Of a DNA stretch of 64,000 nt, positions 44,889 through 54,581 are shown piece after piece. Position numbers and translations under genes: made by a program. The notes below the pieces were generated by a model. That model did not search any database and was not told the origin of the DNA. It was given only the letters and a program-made list of their open reading frames with translations. Position 1 is the stretch's first letter. Each line of letters starts with the position of its first letter. Origin of the DNA: Massilia aurea (GTDB taxonomy: Bacteria; Pseudomonadota; Gammaproteobacteria; Burkholderiales; Burkholderiaceae_D); the NCBI RefSeq assembly GCF_014200505.1, contig NZ_JACHBX010000003.1, positions 124,001 to 188,000 of the forward strand. The letters run 5' to 3'.

Positions 44889-45000
44889 GGCGGGCATCTC
44901 ATCTGCATGTCGCAGGGGTCGTGCAAACCGGTACCGCAAATTTATACAAGTAGTGTGTGAAGCCTCAACAAACTTTAGCGGTTTGCGTGAAGTTTAGTGC

Positions 45001-45013
45001 CGTTTAGTAAACG
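45001..45013. promoter_or_regulatory. Candidate LacI operator between the TonB receptor and proline-rich protein genes
   Basis: CGTTTAGTAAACG is a perfect 13-base palindrome about the central G, 283 bases before the receptor start and 119 bases before the divergent proline-rich protein gene. A partial copy (GTTTAGTG) precedes it at 44992. The surrounding gap 44719-45131 holds no gene. Confidence 0.65.
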
Positions 45014-45131
45014 AAGACTGCACAATTTGCTTCCAGGAATTTTTCGTGGCGCGTACACGCCTTCTAGCATCTCCATGATTTCTCCACATTGTGGGCGCAC
45101 GATGTATTTCATGCCCACCAAGGAGAACACC

Positions 45132-45530
45132 ATGAACCGCATCATCCGATCCAGCCTGGCCCTCGGCCTTGCCATCACCCTGCCACTGTCAGCCAGCCTG
45201 GCGCACGCCGCCGAACAACCCGACTGCCGTGGGGCCAGCAGCAAATGCGCACCGCCACCACCCCCGCCTGCGCCACCGGCACCTCCGGCGGGTGCAATGG
45301 CACCAGTGGCGCCGCCGGCGCCGCCGGTTGGTGCGCCGCCACCACCGCCACCACCAGCACGGGGTGCTCGCGCCCTGAAGGACATGCCAGTACCACCGGC
45401 GCCACCGGCACCGCCAGCGCACGCCAAGCGGATCGCACCGCCGCCGCCGCCACCGCCAGCAGCCGGAATGCCCGACGTTCCGCCGCCCGCACCGGCTGAT
45501 GGACCTGCCGTCAAACCGGTAGCAAGGTAA
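45132..45530 (+). CDS. Secreted proline-rich low-complexity protein
   Basis: 132 residues. A signal peptide (1-27, LALGLAITLPLSASLAHA) is followed by AEQPDCRGASSKCA, with two cysteines, and then runs of proline and alanine (several PPPPPPP blocks) to the C terminus. No globular domain. AAGGAGAA lies before the ATG at 45132, which supports this strand over the glycine-rich frame on the opposite strand. It is divergent from the TonB receptor gene and shares the 413-base gap that has two candidate LacI operators. Function unknown; possibly a periplasmic spacer or cell-wall protein. Confidence 0.65.
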   Translation: MNRIIRSSLALGLAITLPLSASLAHAAEQPDCRGASSKCAPPPPPPAPPAPPAGAMAPVAPPAPPVGAPPPPPPPARGARALKDMPVPPAPPAPPAHAKRIAPPPPPPPAAGMPDVPPPAPADGPAVKPVAR

Positions 45531-45875
45531 CCGGACGCACCGCAGCATGCGACTTGACTGATGTTATGTTGCGGTGCAAAATAGCTGGCTATGACCGTAT
45601 TGTCCCTCCCCGCCACCCAGCTCCGCCGCGCCCAACGTGCTCACAGCACGCGTCGCGCCGTACTGCGGCTGGCCGCAGCATCCTTCCCGGGATGCGGACT
45701 GCCACGCGGTTATTTCTGCTCAGTAACACCCCCGTAATACCCCTTCCCCATTGCACGTCCATGCACCGCCGTCATCACGATGCCGGTGCGTTGTCGTTCG
45801 TCTTGCTGCGCCCTGCTTCGTGCATGGCGTTTCCATTTCTTGCACTCGGCTGTTACAGCCCGGGAAGGTATCCTC
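45531..45875. other. 345-base gap before the SulP gene
   Basis: No gene, terminator or recognisable regulatory structure seen. It should hold the promoter of the SulP transporter gene. Confidence 0.4.
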
Positions 45876-47366
45876 ATGGTATTTCAACACATCCGCCAGG
45901 ACTGGTTCTCCAACGTCCGTGGCGACCTGCTTGCAGGTATCGTCGTCGCTCTCGCCCTCATCCCAGAGGCCATCGCGTTTTCCATCATTGCCGGCGTCGA
46001 CCCGAAGGTCGGCCTGTACGCGTCGTTCTCGATCGCGACACTAATCGCCTTTTTCGGCGGGCGGCCGGGCATGATTTCCGCTGCCACCGGCGCCATGGCA
46101 CTGATCATGGTCTCGCTCGTCAAGGAGCACGGCCTCGATTACCTGCTGGCCGCCACCATCCTGACCGGCGTGCTGCAGATCATCGCCGGCTGGATCAAGC
46201 TGGGCCGCCTGATGCGCTTCGTCTCGCGCTCGGTGATCACGGGCTTCGTCAACGCACTGGCGATCCTGATTTTCCTCGCCCAGTTACCTGAACTGACGAA
46301 CGTCACGTGGCACGTGTACGCCGTCACTGCGGCCGCGCTGGCGATCATCTATGGCTTGCCTTACCTGACGCGCGCCGTGCCGTCGCCGCTGGTCGCGATT
46401 GTCGTGATGACGGGCGCGTCCATCGCACTGGGCCTGGACATCCGCACCGTCGGCGACATGGGCGAGCTGCCGGACAGCCTGCCGTCGTTCCTGATCCCGA
46501 ACGTGCCGTTCAGTCTCGAGACCCTGCAGATCATCTTGCCGTACTCGGCCACGCTGATGCTCGTGGGCCTGCTGGAATCCCTGATGACCGCCACGATCGT
46601 CGACGACCTGACCGATACCCGCAGCGACAAGAACCGTGAATGCGTCGGCCAGGGCATCGCCAACATCGCTACCGGCTTCATCGGCGGCATGGCCGGGTGC
46701 GCGATGATCGGCCAATCGGTGATCAACATCAAGTCTGGCGGACGCACCCGCCTGTCGACACTGATGGCTGGCGTCGTGCTGCTGCTCATGGTCGTGTTCC
46801 TGGGTGACTGGGTGCGCCAGATTCCGATGGCGGCGCTGGTGGCCGTGATGATCATGGTGGCCATCGGCACGTTCAGCTGGAGTTCGATCAGCAACCTGCG
46901 CGCGCATCCGACCAGTTCCAGCATCGTCATGCTCGCCACCGTCGTCGTCACTGTGGCCACGCACGATCTGGCCAAGGGCGTGCTGGCGGGCGTGCTGCTG
47001 TCGGGCGTGTTCTTTGCGCAGAAAGTCAGCCGGATGCTCGGCGTGACGTCGCGCGTGGAGACTGGCACGGATGGCGGCGAACTCCGTCACTACCTGGTCA
47101 GCGGTCACGTGTTTTTCGTGTCGTCCGATCAGCTGGTCCATGCGTTCGACTACAGCCCGACGCGCGCGACCGTGCACATGGACCTGAGCGACGCGCATTT
47201 CTGGGACATCACCGCCATCGGCGCGCTCGACAAGGTGGTGCTGAAACTGCGCCGCGCCGGTGCGCAGGTGGTCGTGCATGGCCTGAACGAGGCCAGCGCC
47301 ACCTTGATGACCCGGTTTGCAATCCACGACAAGGATGGCGCCGAAGACATGCTGGCCGGGCACTAA
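45876..47366 (+). CDS. SulP-family anion transporter with STAS domain
   Basis: 496 residues: ten to twelve membrane helices and a cytoplasmic STAS domain (about 400-490). SulP marks: [50 protein letters not shown], and the STAS strand [39 protein letters not shown]. Members carry sulfate, bicarbonate, or other anions; the substrate is not clear here, though sulfate or bicarbonate is usual. The ATG at 45876 follows GGAAGG and begins at the conserved membrane-entry sequence. Confidence 0.9.
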   Translation: MVFQHIRQDWFSNVRGDLLAGIVVALALIPEAIAFSIIAGVDPKVGLYASFSIATLIAFFGGRPGMISAATGAMALIMVSLVKEHGLDYLLAATILTGVLQIIAGWIKLGRLMRFVSRSVITGFVNALAILIFLAQLPELTNVTWHVYAVTAAALAIIYGLPYLTRAVPSPLVAIVVMTGASIALGLDIRTVGDMGELPDSLPSFLIPNVPFSLETLQIILPYSATLMLVGLLESLMTATIVDDLTDTRSDKNRECVGQGIANIATGFIGGMAGCAMIGQSVINIKSGGRTRLSTLMAGVVLLLMVVFLGDWVRQIPMAALVAVMIMVAIGTFSWSSISNLRAHPTSSSIVMLATVVVTVATHDLAKGVLAGVLLSGVFFAQKVSRMLGVTSRVETGTDGGELRHYLVSGHVFFVSSDQLVHAFDYSPTRATVHMDLSDAHFWDITAIGALDKVVLKLRRAGAQVVVHGLNEASATLMTRFAIHDKDGAEDMLAGH

Positions 47367-47446
47367 TCTAGGTGTGGCGCAGACGGGCGTCATGATGTTG
47401 GCAGATTGATTACAATCAGCGCCTATTTCATGCCCCTGGAGGCGCC

Positions 47447-47911
47447 ATGTTCGACTTCGATCTACCCTGGTGGGAGCTGATCGCGCGCGGCGCGATCGTC
47501 TACTGCGCCCTGCTTGCCATGATGCGCATTGCAGGCCGCCGTACGGTCGGGCAATTCACGCCGTTCGACCTGCTGGTGGTGATGCTGCTGTCCGAATCCG
47601 TGTCCAACTCGATGACGGGTGGCGACGAATCATTGCTCGGCGGGCTGGTCATCGCTGCGACGCTGGTGGCGCTGACCGTGCTGATCGCCTTCCTGACATC
47701 GCGCAGCCGCAAGTTCGAGGCGTTCGTCGAGGGCAGCCCCGTGTTGATCGGGCGCGATGGCGTGTTCTTCAAGGATGTGATGAAAAGTTGCCGTCTGTCG
47801 CAGGACGATGTCGAAGAAGCGCTGCGCGGCGCCGACTGTCCGCGCCCGAAGATGAAGTGCGCGTTCCTCGAAGTGAACGGCTCCATCAGCATCATGCAGA
47901 ATCCGCAGTAA
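47447..47911 (+). CDS. DUF421 (YetF-like) membrane protein
   Basis: 154 residues: membrane helices at about 8-26, 38-55 and 63-85, then a soluble DUF421 domain (RKFEAFVEGSPVLIGRDGVFFKDVMKSCRLSQDDVEEALRGADCPRPKMKCAFLEVNGSISIMQ, written in parts of the family pattern). MRIAGRRTVGQFTPFDLLVVMLLSESVSN is characteristic. Family function is unknown, with a role in spore or membrane biology only in some Gram-positives. It is 80 bases after the SulP gene and convergent with gluQ. Confidence 0.88.
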   Translation: MFDFDLPWWELIARGAIVYCALLAMMRIAGRRTVGQFTPFDLLVVMLLSESVSNSMTGGDESLLGGLVIAATLVALTVLIAFLTSRSRKFEAFVEGSPVLIGRDGVFFKDVMKSCRLSQDDVEEALRGADCPRPKMKCAFLEVNGSISIMQNPQ

Positions 47912-47912
47912 G

Positions 47913-48815
47913 TCAGGTCTCTGCGGCGCGCTCCGCCAGCAGGCGGCCCCAGGCAGGAATCGCGGCGCACCAGAATGCCTCGATGGCATCTGGCGCTGGC
48001 CCGTCGAGCGCCAGCCCCAGGAACGCCGCAGTCTCCATCAGCACGCCGATTGCGGCAGGCGCATCGCCTGCCGTGACGGCAAGCGCCCCCGTCTGCTTCG
48101 ACAACTTCTCCCCATTGCTGTTGCGTACCACCGGCACGTGCAGGTAGCGCGGTGTTGGTGCACCGAGCAGCCGCTGCAGATGGATCTGGCGCGGCGTCGA
48201 ATCGAGCAGATCTGCGCCGCGCACGACGTCGGTCACGCCCTGCTCGATATCGTCCACCACGACCGCCAGTTGATAGGCCCAGAAACCATCCGCGCGCTTT
48301 AGCACGAAGTCGCCGGCATCGCTCGCCAGGTGCTGCGTGACAGGTCCGGCAAAGCGATCAACAAAGGTGATGGTATCCTCACCCGCCGTCGGCACGCGCA
48401 CGCGCAGGCTGCGCATGGTGCGGCCCGGACCGAGGCCATGGCGACAGGTGCCGGGATAGATGGCGCTGCCGTCGGGCGCCACGCCGATGCGCGAATCGAC
48501 GATCTCGCGCCGGTTGCAGCCGCACGGATACGTGTCACCCTCGATGCGCGCGGCGGCCGCTTCATACAAATGCTTGCGCTGGCTTTGCCAGACGATCTCG
48601 CCATCGTGCCTCATCCCCAATGCGGCCAGCAATTGCAGAATCCCTTCGGCCGCGCCGGGCACGCTGCGGCCTTCGTCGATGTCTTCGATGCGGATCAGCC
48701 AGGTGCCGCCATGCCAGCGGGCGTCGAGATAGCTGGCCATCGCCGCGACCAGCGAACCGGCATGCAGCGGCCCGGAAGGCGACGGCGCAAAGCGGCCGAT
48801 GTAAGGATTGCTCAC
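47913..48815 (-). CDS. gluQ: Glutamyl-Q tRNA(Asp) synthetase
   Basis: 300 residues from the GTG at 48813-48815. It has the class I motif RFAPSPSGPLHAGSLVAAMASYLDARW (HIGH-type), the zinc ligands YPCGCNRREI and GTCRHGL, and the KMSKS-like GEKLSKQTGA. It lacks the anticodon-binding domain of full-length GluRS. GluQ activates glutamate without tRNA and attaches it to queuosine of tRNA(Asp). The protein starts SNPYIGRFAPS, as in orthologues. Ten bases after the upstream SnoaL-like gene. Confidence 0.95.
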   Translation of the reverse strand: MSNPYIGRFAPSPSGPLHAGSLVAAMASYLDARWHGGTWLIRIEDIDEGRSVPGAAEGILQLLAALGMRHDGEIVWQSQRKHLYEAAAARIEGDTYPCGCNRREIVDSRIGVAPDGSAIYPGTCRHGLGPGRTMRSLRVRVPTAGEDTITFVDRFAGPVTQHLASDAGDFVLKRADGFWAYQLAVVVDDIEQGVTDVVRGADLLDSTPRQIHLQRLLGAPTPRYLHVPVVRNSNGEKLSKQTGALAVTAGDAPAAIGVLMETAAFLGLALDGPAPDAIEAFWCAAIPAWGRLLAERAAET

Positions 48816-48825
48816 TGCCGGCTGC

Positions 48826-49329
48826 TTATTTCTTCGGTTGCTTTTCGTGGGCGGCGATGATGCCGGCGACCTGGCCATTGACGGCATTGGGCACTGCCAT
48901 CGAGAGCTGGTAGTGGACGATCTCGAAGCCTGATTTGGTCTTGCGCAGCACGCCACTGGCCATCGCCGGCCCCATGTTCTTGGTATCGAGCAGCTCGTCG
49001 AACCAGATCAGCGATTTGTCAGCCGACGCGTAGACATTGCGGCGCGTGGCCTTGAAGGTCCAGGCCGACTTGGCATCAAAATATTTCTTGGCCCACGCCT
49101 TGAAGGCGTCGCGCGTCCACAGCTCGGTGCGGTCGGTGCCGATATACACGCCATCCTTGGCGATCTTGTCGAAGTATGCCGTGCGTGCGTTAGCGGCATC
49201 ATCGTGCCAGCCATCGACGAAGGCGTTGACTTCGCGCGTGAGGGTCGCATCGGTGGCGGCGTGCGCGGCGCCGCCCAAGCCCAGCGACAAAGACAGGCAC
49301 AGGCAGCAGGCGGCGAAAAAGCGTGGCAT
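48826..49329 (-). CDS. Secreted SnoaL-like (NTF2-fold) protein
   Basis: 167 residues with a signal peptide (1-25, LSLSLGLGGAAHA) and a SnoaL_3-type domain: FVDGWHDDAANARTAYFDKIAKDGVYIGTDRTELWTRDAFKAWAKKYF and LIWFDELLDTKNMGPAMASGVLRKTKSGFEIVHYQLSMAVPN. Such domains bind small hydrophobic ligands; no catalytic set is apparent. The ATG at 49327-49329 with GAGGGA upstream is preferred to one eight codons earlier. Short distance to gluQ suggests a shared transcript. Confidence 0.8.
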   Translation of the reverse strand: MPRFFAACCLCLSLSLGLGGAAHAATDATLTREVNAFVDGWHDDAANARTAYFDKIAKDGVYIGTDRTELWTRDAFKAWAKKYFDAKSAWTFKATRRNVYASADKSLIWFDELLDTKNMGPAMASGVLRKTKSGFEIVHYQLSMAVPNAVNGQVAGIIAAHEKQPKK

Positions 49330-49393
49330 GGTGGTTCCCTCGATGGCGGTCATGAGGGAAACATTCTACACATGCACGCGACAGGCCGTGGCA

Positions 49394-49789
49394 CTACCGC
49401 TTCGCCGGTTCGGGTTGATGCTCGATGCCGAGCACCGTGGCCTCATGCGGGCCATCCGGCTGCTGCCACGACATCCGCCCGCCGACGCGCACGCCCAGGA
49501 GCGCCATACCGGCTGGCGTGAGCACCGAGAGCCGTTCGGCGGTGTCCTGCATATCGTTCGGGTAACTCAACGTCATCGTTTCTTCTTCGCTGGCGCCGGC
49601 CACGCGAAAGCGCACGCGCGAATTCATGGTCACGACATCTGGCGGCATCTCCCACGGCTCGACCAGTTGCGCATGTTCGAGTTCACCCAGCAGCGCGTCA
49701 CGCGCCCTGGCCTGCGCTGGCGAAAGCCGGTCGAGTACACGCTCAAGGCGCTCGAGGTCCAGCCATGAAACAACCATTGAATCACTCAT
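49394..49789 (-). CDS. Rnk-like GreA/GreB-family protein
   Basis: 131 residues: a short helical N terminus (LDLERLERVLDRLSP...) and a C-terminal FKBP-like GreA/GreB domain (PPDVVTMNSRVRFRVAGASEEETMTLSYPNDMQDTAERLSVLTPAGMALLGVRVGGRMSW). Rnk (regulator of nucleoside diphosphate kinase) binds RNA polymerase without the cleavage tips of Gre factors. GGAGA precedes the ATG at 49789. It stands alone between a secreted protein gene and gltA; the gap to gltA (49790-50063) is empty of genes and should carry its promoter. Confidence 0.85.
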   Translation of the reverse strand: MSDSMVVSWLDLERLERVLDRLSPAQARARDALLGELEHAQLVEPWEMPPDVVTMNSRVRFRVAGASEEETMTLSYPNDMQDTAERLSVLTPAGMALLGVRVGGRMSWQQPDGPHEATVLGIEHQPEPAKR

Positions 49790-50063
49790 TTCAGTCTCCA
49801 CGATCAACTTGGAAAGAGCCGGCTTGCCGCTACGATGGCGGCGCCTGGCTGCGGCGCTACGAACTGATGCCGTAGGCCGCTCGGCCATGGGCTGCGCGGA
49901 GTAATCCCAGCCGCGCCAGCGTGCGTGCACCAAGGGGTTCGCCTGATCGGGAAGACATGGAATGTTTCATATCGGCAATTGATACTGATGAGCTCAGTAT
50001 AGACCTCTTCAGCAGCAACGCCAGGGGTCGGCCAACGAAATATTTTCGCTGCATGCGCCCATG

Positions 50064-50091
50064 AAAAAAGCGGGCCGCAGCCCGCTTTTTT
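50064..50091. terminator. Bidirectional Rho-independent terminator after gltA
   Basis: Stem AGCGGGC / GCCCGCT around a short CGCA loop, with six or more A on one side and T on the other. It lies 19 bases beyond the gltA stop, on the strand that ends gltA. Confidence 0.85.
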
Positions 50092-50109
50092 AGCGATCGA
50101 ACGGACGAA

Positions 50110-51411
50110 TTAACGCTTGTCGATTTCCGGCACGTCACGCGCCGGCGAGCCGACGAACAGCTGACGTGGACGGCCAATCTTCTGCTCTGGATCGGCGATC
50201 ATTTCGTTCCACTGCGCGATCCAGCCGATGGTACGGGCCATCGCGAAGATGCCGGTGAACATGGTGACCGGGATACCCAGCGCCGATTGCACGATACCCG
50301 AGTAGAAGTCGACGTTCGGGTACAGCTTGCGCGATACGAAGTATTCGTCTTCGAGGGCGATGCGTTCCAGTTCCATGGCCAGCTTGAACAGCGGGTCGTC
50401 CTGCAGGCCCAGTTCTTCCAGCACTTCGTGGCAGGTTTCGCGCATCAGCTTGGCACGCGGGTCAAAGTTCTTGTACACGCGGTGACCGAAGCCCATCAGC
50501 TTGACGCCGGAGTTCTTGTCCTTGACCTTCTCGATGAAGGCAGGGATGTTCTCGACGCTGCCGATTTCTTTCAGCATATTCAGCGCTGCTTCGTTCGCGC
50601 CGCCGTGGGCAGGGCCCCACAGGCAGGCGATGCCGGCTGCGATACACGCGAACGGGTTGGCGCCCGACGAACCGGCCAGACGGACGGTCGAGGTCGATGC
50701 GTTCTGCTCGTGGTCCGCGTGCAGGATCAGGATGCGGTCCAGGGCGCGCACCAGCACGTCGTTGACCTTGTACTCTTCGCACGGGTTGGCGAACATCATG
50801 TACATGAAATTGGCGCTGTACGACAGGTCGTTGCGTGGGTACACGAACGGCTGGCCGACGTTGTACTTGTAGGCCATTGCGACCAGGGTCGGCAGCTTGG
50901 CGATCAGGCGGATTGCCGAGATTTCGCGCTGCTTGGCATCGTTGATGTCCAGCGAGTCGTGGTAGAACGACGCCAGCGCGCCGACCGTACCGACCAGCAC
51001 CGACATCGGGTGCGCGTCGCGGCGGAAGCCACGGAAGAAGAAGTTCATCTGCTCATGGATCATCGTGTGCTTGGTCACGGTGTCGGTGAACAGGTCTTTT
51101 TGCTCTGCGTTTGGCAGTTCGCCGTTCAGCAGCAGGTAGCAGGTTTCCAGGAAGTCGCAGTTGACGGCCAGTTGCTCGATCGGGTAACCGCGGTACAGCA
51201 GCTCGCCCTTGTCACCGTCGATGTAGGTGATGCTCGAGTTACAGGCCGCGGTCGACATGAAGCCAGGATCGTACGTGAACTTGCCGGTTGCGCCGTACAG
51301 CTTGCGGATGTCGACGACGTCCGGGCCGATGGTGCCTTTGTAGATCGGCATGTCGATCGACGGGCTGCCGTCCGAGAACGACAGGGTGGCTTTGGTATCA
51401 GAGATGTTCAT
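50110..51411 (-). CDS. gltA: Citrate synthase
   Basis: 433 residues, the usual length of type II citrate synthase. Catalytic regions: [48 protein letters not shown] (catalytic His), [18 protein letters not shown] (second His) and [10 protein letters not shown] (catalytic Asp). It condenses acetyl-CoA with oxaloacetate. The ATG at 51409-51411 has AAGGAAG upstream. It is the first TCA gene of the minus-strand cluster gltA-sdhE-sdhB-sdhA-sdhD-sdhC (reading from the downstream end). Confidence 0.97.
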   Translation of the reverse strand: MNISDTKATLSFSDGSPSIDMPIYKGTIGPDVVDIRKLYGATGKFTYDPGFMSTAACNSSITYIDGDKGELLYRGYPIEQLAVNCDFLETCYLLLNGELPNAEQKDLFTDTVTKHTMIHEQMNFFFRGFRRDAHPMSVLVGTVGALASFYHDSLDINDAKQREISAIRLIAKLPTLVAMAYKYNVGQPFVYPRNDLSYSANFMYMMFANPCEEYKVNDVLVRALDRILILHADHEQNASTSTVRLAGSSGANPFACIAAGIACLWGPAHGGANEAALNMLKEIGSVENIPAFIEKVKDKNSGVKLMGFGHRVYKNFDPRAKLMRETCHEVLEELGLQDDPLFKLAMELERIALEDEYFVSRKLYPNVDFYSGIVQSALGIPVTMFTGIFAMARTIGWIAQWNEMIADPEQKIGRPRQLFVGSPARDVPEIDKR

Positions 51412-51507
51412 GGCACTTCCTTCTTGTGGGAGTGGGTCTACAAAATAAAACGAAACCGGGGGGCGCCGCAACGTGCCGCGTTGGCGAATCGGATGCCCAT
51501 AGTTCGC

Positions 51508-51774
51508 TTACGCTAGCCGCAGCTTCGCCAGCAAGGCGTGCACGTGCGGCAGGTCGAGCTCGCCGGAGGGCTCATTGCGCCCCAGCAGCAGGTCCAGCAA
51601 CGGGTTGTCAGCCAGATCCAGCAGGCGCGTCAGCGCATCGACCTCGTCGTCGGTCAGTTCCTGTTCGTGCGCATCGAGAAAGCGCGTCAGGATCAGATCG
51701 TTCTCGAGCAGGCCACGACGTGCACGCCAGCGCAGGCGCGAACGGTTGGCAGGATCGGCTTGATGTGTAATCAC
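51508..51774 (-). CDS. sdhE: Succinate dehydrogenase assembly factor 2 (SdhE)
   Basis: 88 residues starting at GTG (51772-51774). It has the RRGLLENDLILTRFLD motif with the RGxxE signature needed for covalent attachment of FAD to SdhA, and LTRLLDLADNPLLDLLLGR. It forms the flavinylation helper for sdhA upstream. The 258-base gap to sdhB contains the dispersed element at locus C, unusual within a co-regulated group. Confidence 0.92.
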   Translation of the reverse strand: MITHQADPANRSRLRWRARRGLLENDLILTRFLDAHEQELTDDEVDALTRLLDLADNPLLDLLLGRNEPSGELDLPHVHALLAKLRLA

Positions 51775-51888
51775 ATTAAAATCCGTTGTTGGTTCGACAT
51801 CATACTCCGGCTGCCGTGATTCGGCAGTACGGTACTTTTACGGTAGTGCGCCAATGCCGTTTGGCAAGGCGGATATGCACACGTATGT

Positions 51889-51970
51889 TGAACGCGTGGA
51901 CGGTAAAGCCGGCTCGGCGCCCCCGTCCACCCTACGTAGGGTGGGCGGGTTCCCCGCCCACGCGTTCAGC
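51889..51970. repeat. Dispersed inverted-repeat element, locus C (two copies)
   Basis: 51889-51935 (GAACGCGTGGACGG..., ends CCGTCCACCCTAC) and the directly following 51936-51970 (GTAGGGTGGGCGG..., ends CCCACGCGTTCAGC) face each other as an inverted pair between sdhE and sdhB. Confidence 0.8.
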
Positions 51971-52032
51971 ATACGCTTGCACACCAACAAGGTGCATGCG
52001 ACCCCACACGGCACCGCATGCACCTGCATCAC

Positions 52033-52743
52033 TTAAATCGCGCGACGCACCAGCAGTTCCTTGATCTTGCCAATCGCCTTGTTCGGATTGAGGCCCTTAG
52101 GGCACACGTCCGTACAGTTCATGATCGAGTGGCAGCGGAACAGGCGGTACGGATCTTCCAGGTTGTCCAGGCGATCGTTAGTCGCTTCGTCGCGCGAGTC
52201 GGCGATGAAGCGGTACGCTTGCAGCAGGCCAGCTGGACCGACGAACTTGTCCGGGTTCCACCAGAACGACGGGCACGAGGTCGAGCAGCAGGCGCACAGG
52301 ATGCACTCGTACAGACCGTCGAGCTCTTCGCGCTCTTCAGGCGATTGCAGACGCTCTTTTTCAGGGCGGATCGACTCGTTGATCAGGTACGGCTTGACCG
52401 AGTGATACTGCTTGAAGAAGTTGGTCATGTCGACGATCAGGTCGCGCACCACCGGCAGGCCTGGCAGAGGACGCAGCACGATCGGCTGGGTCAGCTCGTT
52501 CAGGTTGGTCGTGCAGGCCAGGCCGTTCTTGCCGTTGATGTTCATTGCGTCCGAACCGCACACGCCTTCGCGGCACGAGCGGCGCAGCGCCAGCGAGTCA
52601 TCGACATCCGCCTTGATGCGCTGCAGGACGTCCAGCAGCATCTTGTCGGTGTCTTGCAGCTCGACCGAAACGTCTTGCATGTAAGGCTTCGAATCCTTGT
52701 CCGGATCGTAGCGGTAAATCTTCAGTTGGACAGTGCGTGCCAT
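52033..52743 (-). CDS. sdhB: Succinate dehydrogenase iron-sulfur subunit
   Basis: 236 residues with the 2Fe-2S cluster cysteines in SCREGVCGSDAM and LACTTNL, and 4Fe-4S/3Fe-4S clusters in CILCACCSTSCPSFWWNPDKFVGP and RCHSIMNCTDVCPKGLNP. It passes electrons from the SdhA flavin to quinone. The ATG at 52741-52743 begins ARTVQLKIYRYDPD; the 17 upstream codons are not conserved. Downstream of sdhA by 57 bases. Confidence 0.96.
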   Translation of the reverse strand: MARTVQLKIYRYDPDKDSKPYMQDVSVELQDTDKMLLDVLQRIKADVDDSLALRRSCREGVCGSDAMNINGKNGLACTTNLNELTQPIVLRPLPGLPVVRDLIVDMTNFFKQYHSVKPYLINESIRPEKERLQSPEEREELDGLYECILCACCSTSCPSFWWNPDKFVGPAGLLQAYRFIADSRDEATNDRLDNLEDPYRLFRCHSIMNCTDVCPKGLNPNKAIGKIKELLVRRAI

Positions 52744-52800
52744 GTTTTTACCTATCTCATCACGGCCGCCGGGCGACAATCGCCCGGTAGCCACAAAATA

Positions 52801-54579
52801 TTAGAAAGTGCGTGCTTTCGGCTTGAAGGTCTCGACCGTCAGCGGCTTTTGCACAACGCCCTTGTACTCGAGGCGGTTGCCTTCGGAGAAGAACAGCGTG
52901 TGCTTCATCCAGTTCGCGTCGTCACGGGTTTCGTAATCGCTGTGGGCATGGGCGCCGCGCGATTCCTTGCGGGCCTGGGCCGACACGATGGTCGCTTTCG
53001 CGGTCTCGATCAGGTTGTCCAGCTCGAGCGCTTCGACGCGGGCCGTGTTGAACACCTTCGACTTGTCCTTGAACGACACGTTCTTGCGACGCTCGTCGAG
53101 CACCATGATTTCCTTGACGCCCTGCGTGAGCAGCTGGTCGGTGCGGAACACGCCGCAGTACTTCTGCATCGTGGCGCGGATATCGTTGGCGACGTGCTGC
53201 ACTTTTTCGGTGCCGGTCGACGTTTCCAGGCGGTTCAGACGGTCCAGCGCGAAGTCGGCAGCGTCAGCCGGCATCGGCTTGGCAACTTTCTTCTTCAGGT
53301 CGGATGCGACGACGTGATTGCCGGCCGCGCGGCCGAACACGATCAGGTCGAGCAGCGAGTTCGTGCCCAGGCGGTTCGCGCCGTGGACCGAGACGCAGGC
53401 GCATTCGCCGATCGCGTACAGACCATTGACGATCTTCTGGCCGCCCGTACCATCCGGTGCCACGACCTGACCATGGATATTGGTCGGGATGCCGCCCATC
53501 TGGTAGTGAATCGTCGGCACGACAGGAATCGGTTCCTTGGTCGCATCGACGTTGGCGAACTTGTGGCCGATTTCGAGGATCGAAGGCAGACGCTTCTTGA
53601 TGGTGTCGGCGCCAATGTGGCGCAGGTCCAGCAGCACGTGGTCCTTGTTCGGACCGCAACCGCGGCCTTCCTTGATCTCTTGGTCCATCGAGCGCGACAC
53701 GAAGTCGCGTGGCGCCAGATCCTTCAGCGTCGGCGCGTAGCGCTCCATGAAGCGTTCGCCGTTGCTGTTGATCAGGATACCGCCCTCGCCGCGCACGCCT
53801 TCGGTGATCAGAACGCCCGCACCGGCCACACCGGTCGGGTGGAATTGCCAGAATTCCATGTCCTGCAGCGGCAGGCCGGCACGCGCCGCCATGCCCATGC
53901 CGTCACCGGTGTTGATGAAGGCATTGGTCGATGCGGCGAAGATACGGCCTGCGCCGCCGGTAGCGAAGATGGTGGTCTTCGCTTCCAGGATCATCACGTC
54001 GCCGGTTTCCATTTCCAGGGCCATCACGCCGACCACGTCGCCTTCGGCGTCGCGGATCACGTCCAGCGCCATCCACTCGACGAAGAAGTGGGTGCGGGCA
54101 CGGACGTTACGCTGATACAGCGTGTGCAGCAGCGCGTGACCGGTACGGTCGGCCGCTGCGCAGGCGCGCTGGACCGGCTTTTCGCCGAAGTTGGCCGTGT
54201 GACCGCCGAACGGACGCTGATAAATCGTGCCGTCAGGGTTACGGTCGAACGGCATGCCGAAGTGTTCCAGCTCGTAGACGACCTTCGGTGCTTCGCGGCA
54301 CATGAATTCGATCGCATCCTGGTCGCCCAGATAGTCGCCACCCTTGACGGTGTCGAACATGTGCCAGTACCAGTCGTCCTCGCTCATATTGCCGAGCGAA
54401 GCGCCGATGCCGCCCTGCGCCGCCACGGTGTGCGAGCGGGTCGGGAAGACTTTCGACAGAACAGCAACGTTCAGGCCGGCTTCGGCCAGTTGCAGGGATG
54501 CGCGCATGCCGGAACCGCCGGCGCCCACGATGACCGCGTCAAAACGACGGGTAGGAATTGCAGTTTTGATAGCTGCCAC
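52801..54579 (-). CDS. sdhA: Succinate dehydrogenase flavoprotein subunit
   Basis: 592 residues. FAD-binding VVGAGGSGMRASLQLAEAGL-type segment, SHTVAAQGGIGASLGNM (with the His that takes FAD covalently), QFHPTGVAGAGVLITEG, and the C-terminal RGAHAHSDYETRDDANWMKH. The GTG at 54577-54579 has GGAG upstream and starts AAIKTAIPTRRFDAV as in relatives; longer upstream reading is unlikely. It oxidises succinate to fumarate. The gene lies two bases before sdhD ends (54582), so they are tightly linked. Confidence 0.96.
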   Translation of the reverse strand: MAAIKTAIPTRRFDAVIVGAGGSGMRASLQLAEAGLNVAVLSKVFPTRSHTVAAQGGIGASLGNMSEDDWYWHMFDTVKGGDYLGDQDAIEFMCREAPKVVYELEHFGMPFDRNPDGTIYQRPFGGHTANFGEKPVQRACAAADRTGHALLHTLYQRNVRARTHFFVEWMALDVIRDAEGDVVGVMALEMETGDVMILEAKTTIFATGGAGRIFAASTNAFINTGDGMGMAARAGLPLQDMEFWQFHPTGVAGAGVLITEGVRGEGGILINSNGERFMERYAPTLKDLAPRDFVSRSMDQEIKEGRGCGPNKDHVLLDLRHIGADTIKKRLPSILEIGHKFANVDATKEPIPVVPTIHYQMGGIPTNIHGQVVAPDGTGGQKIVNGLYAIGECACVSVHGANRLGTNSLLDLIVFGRAAGNHVVASDLKKKVAKPMPADAADFALDRLNRLETSTGTEKVQHVANDIRATMQKYCGVFRTDQLLTQGVKEIMVLDERRKNVSFKDKSKVFNTARVEALELDNLIETAKATIVSAQARKESRGAHAHSDYETRDDANWMKHTLFFSEGNRLEYKGVVQKPLTVETFKPKARTF

Positions 54580-54581
54580 GA

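Noticed and set aside
44975..45616. Glycine-rich minus-strand frame opposite the proline-rich gene
   Set aside because: The plus-strand frame has a signal peptide and ribosome-binding site; the glycine runs are the complement of its proline codons.
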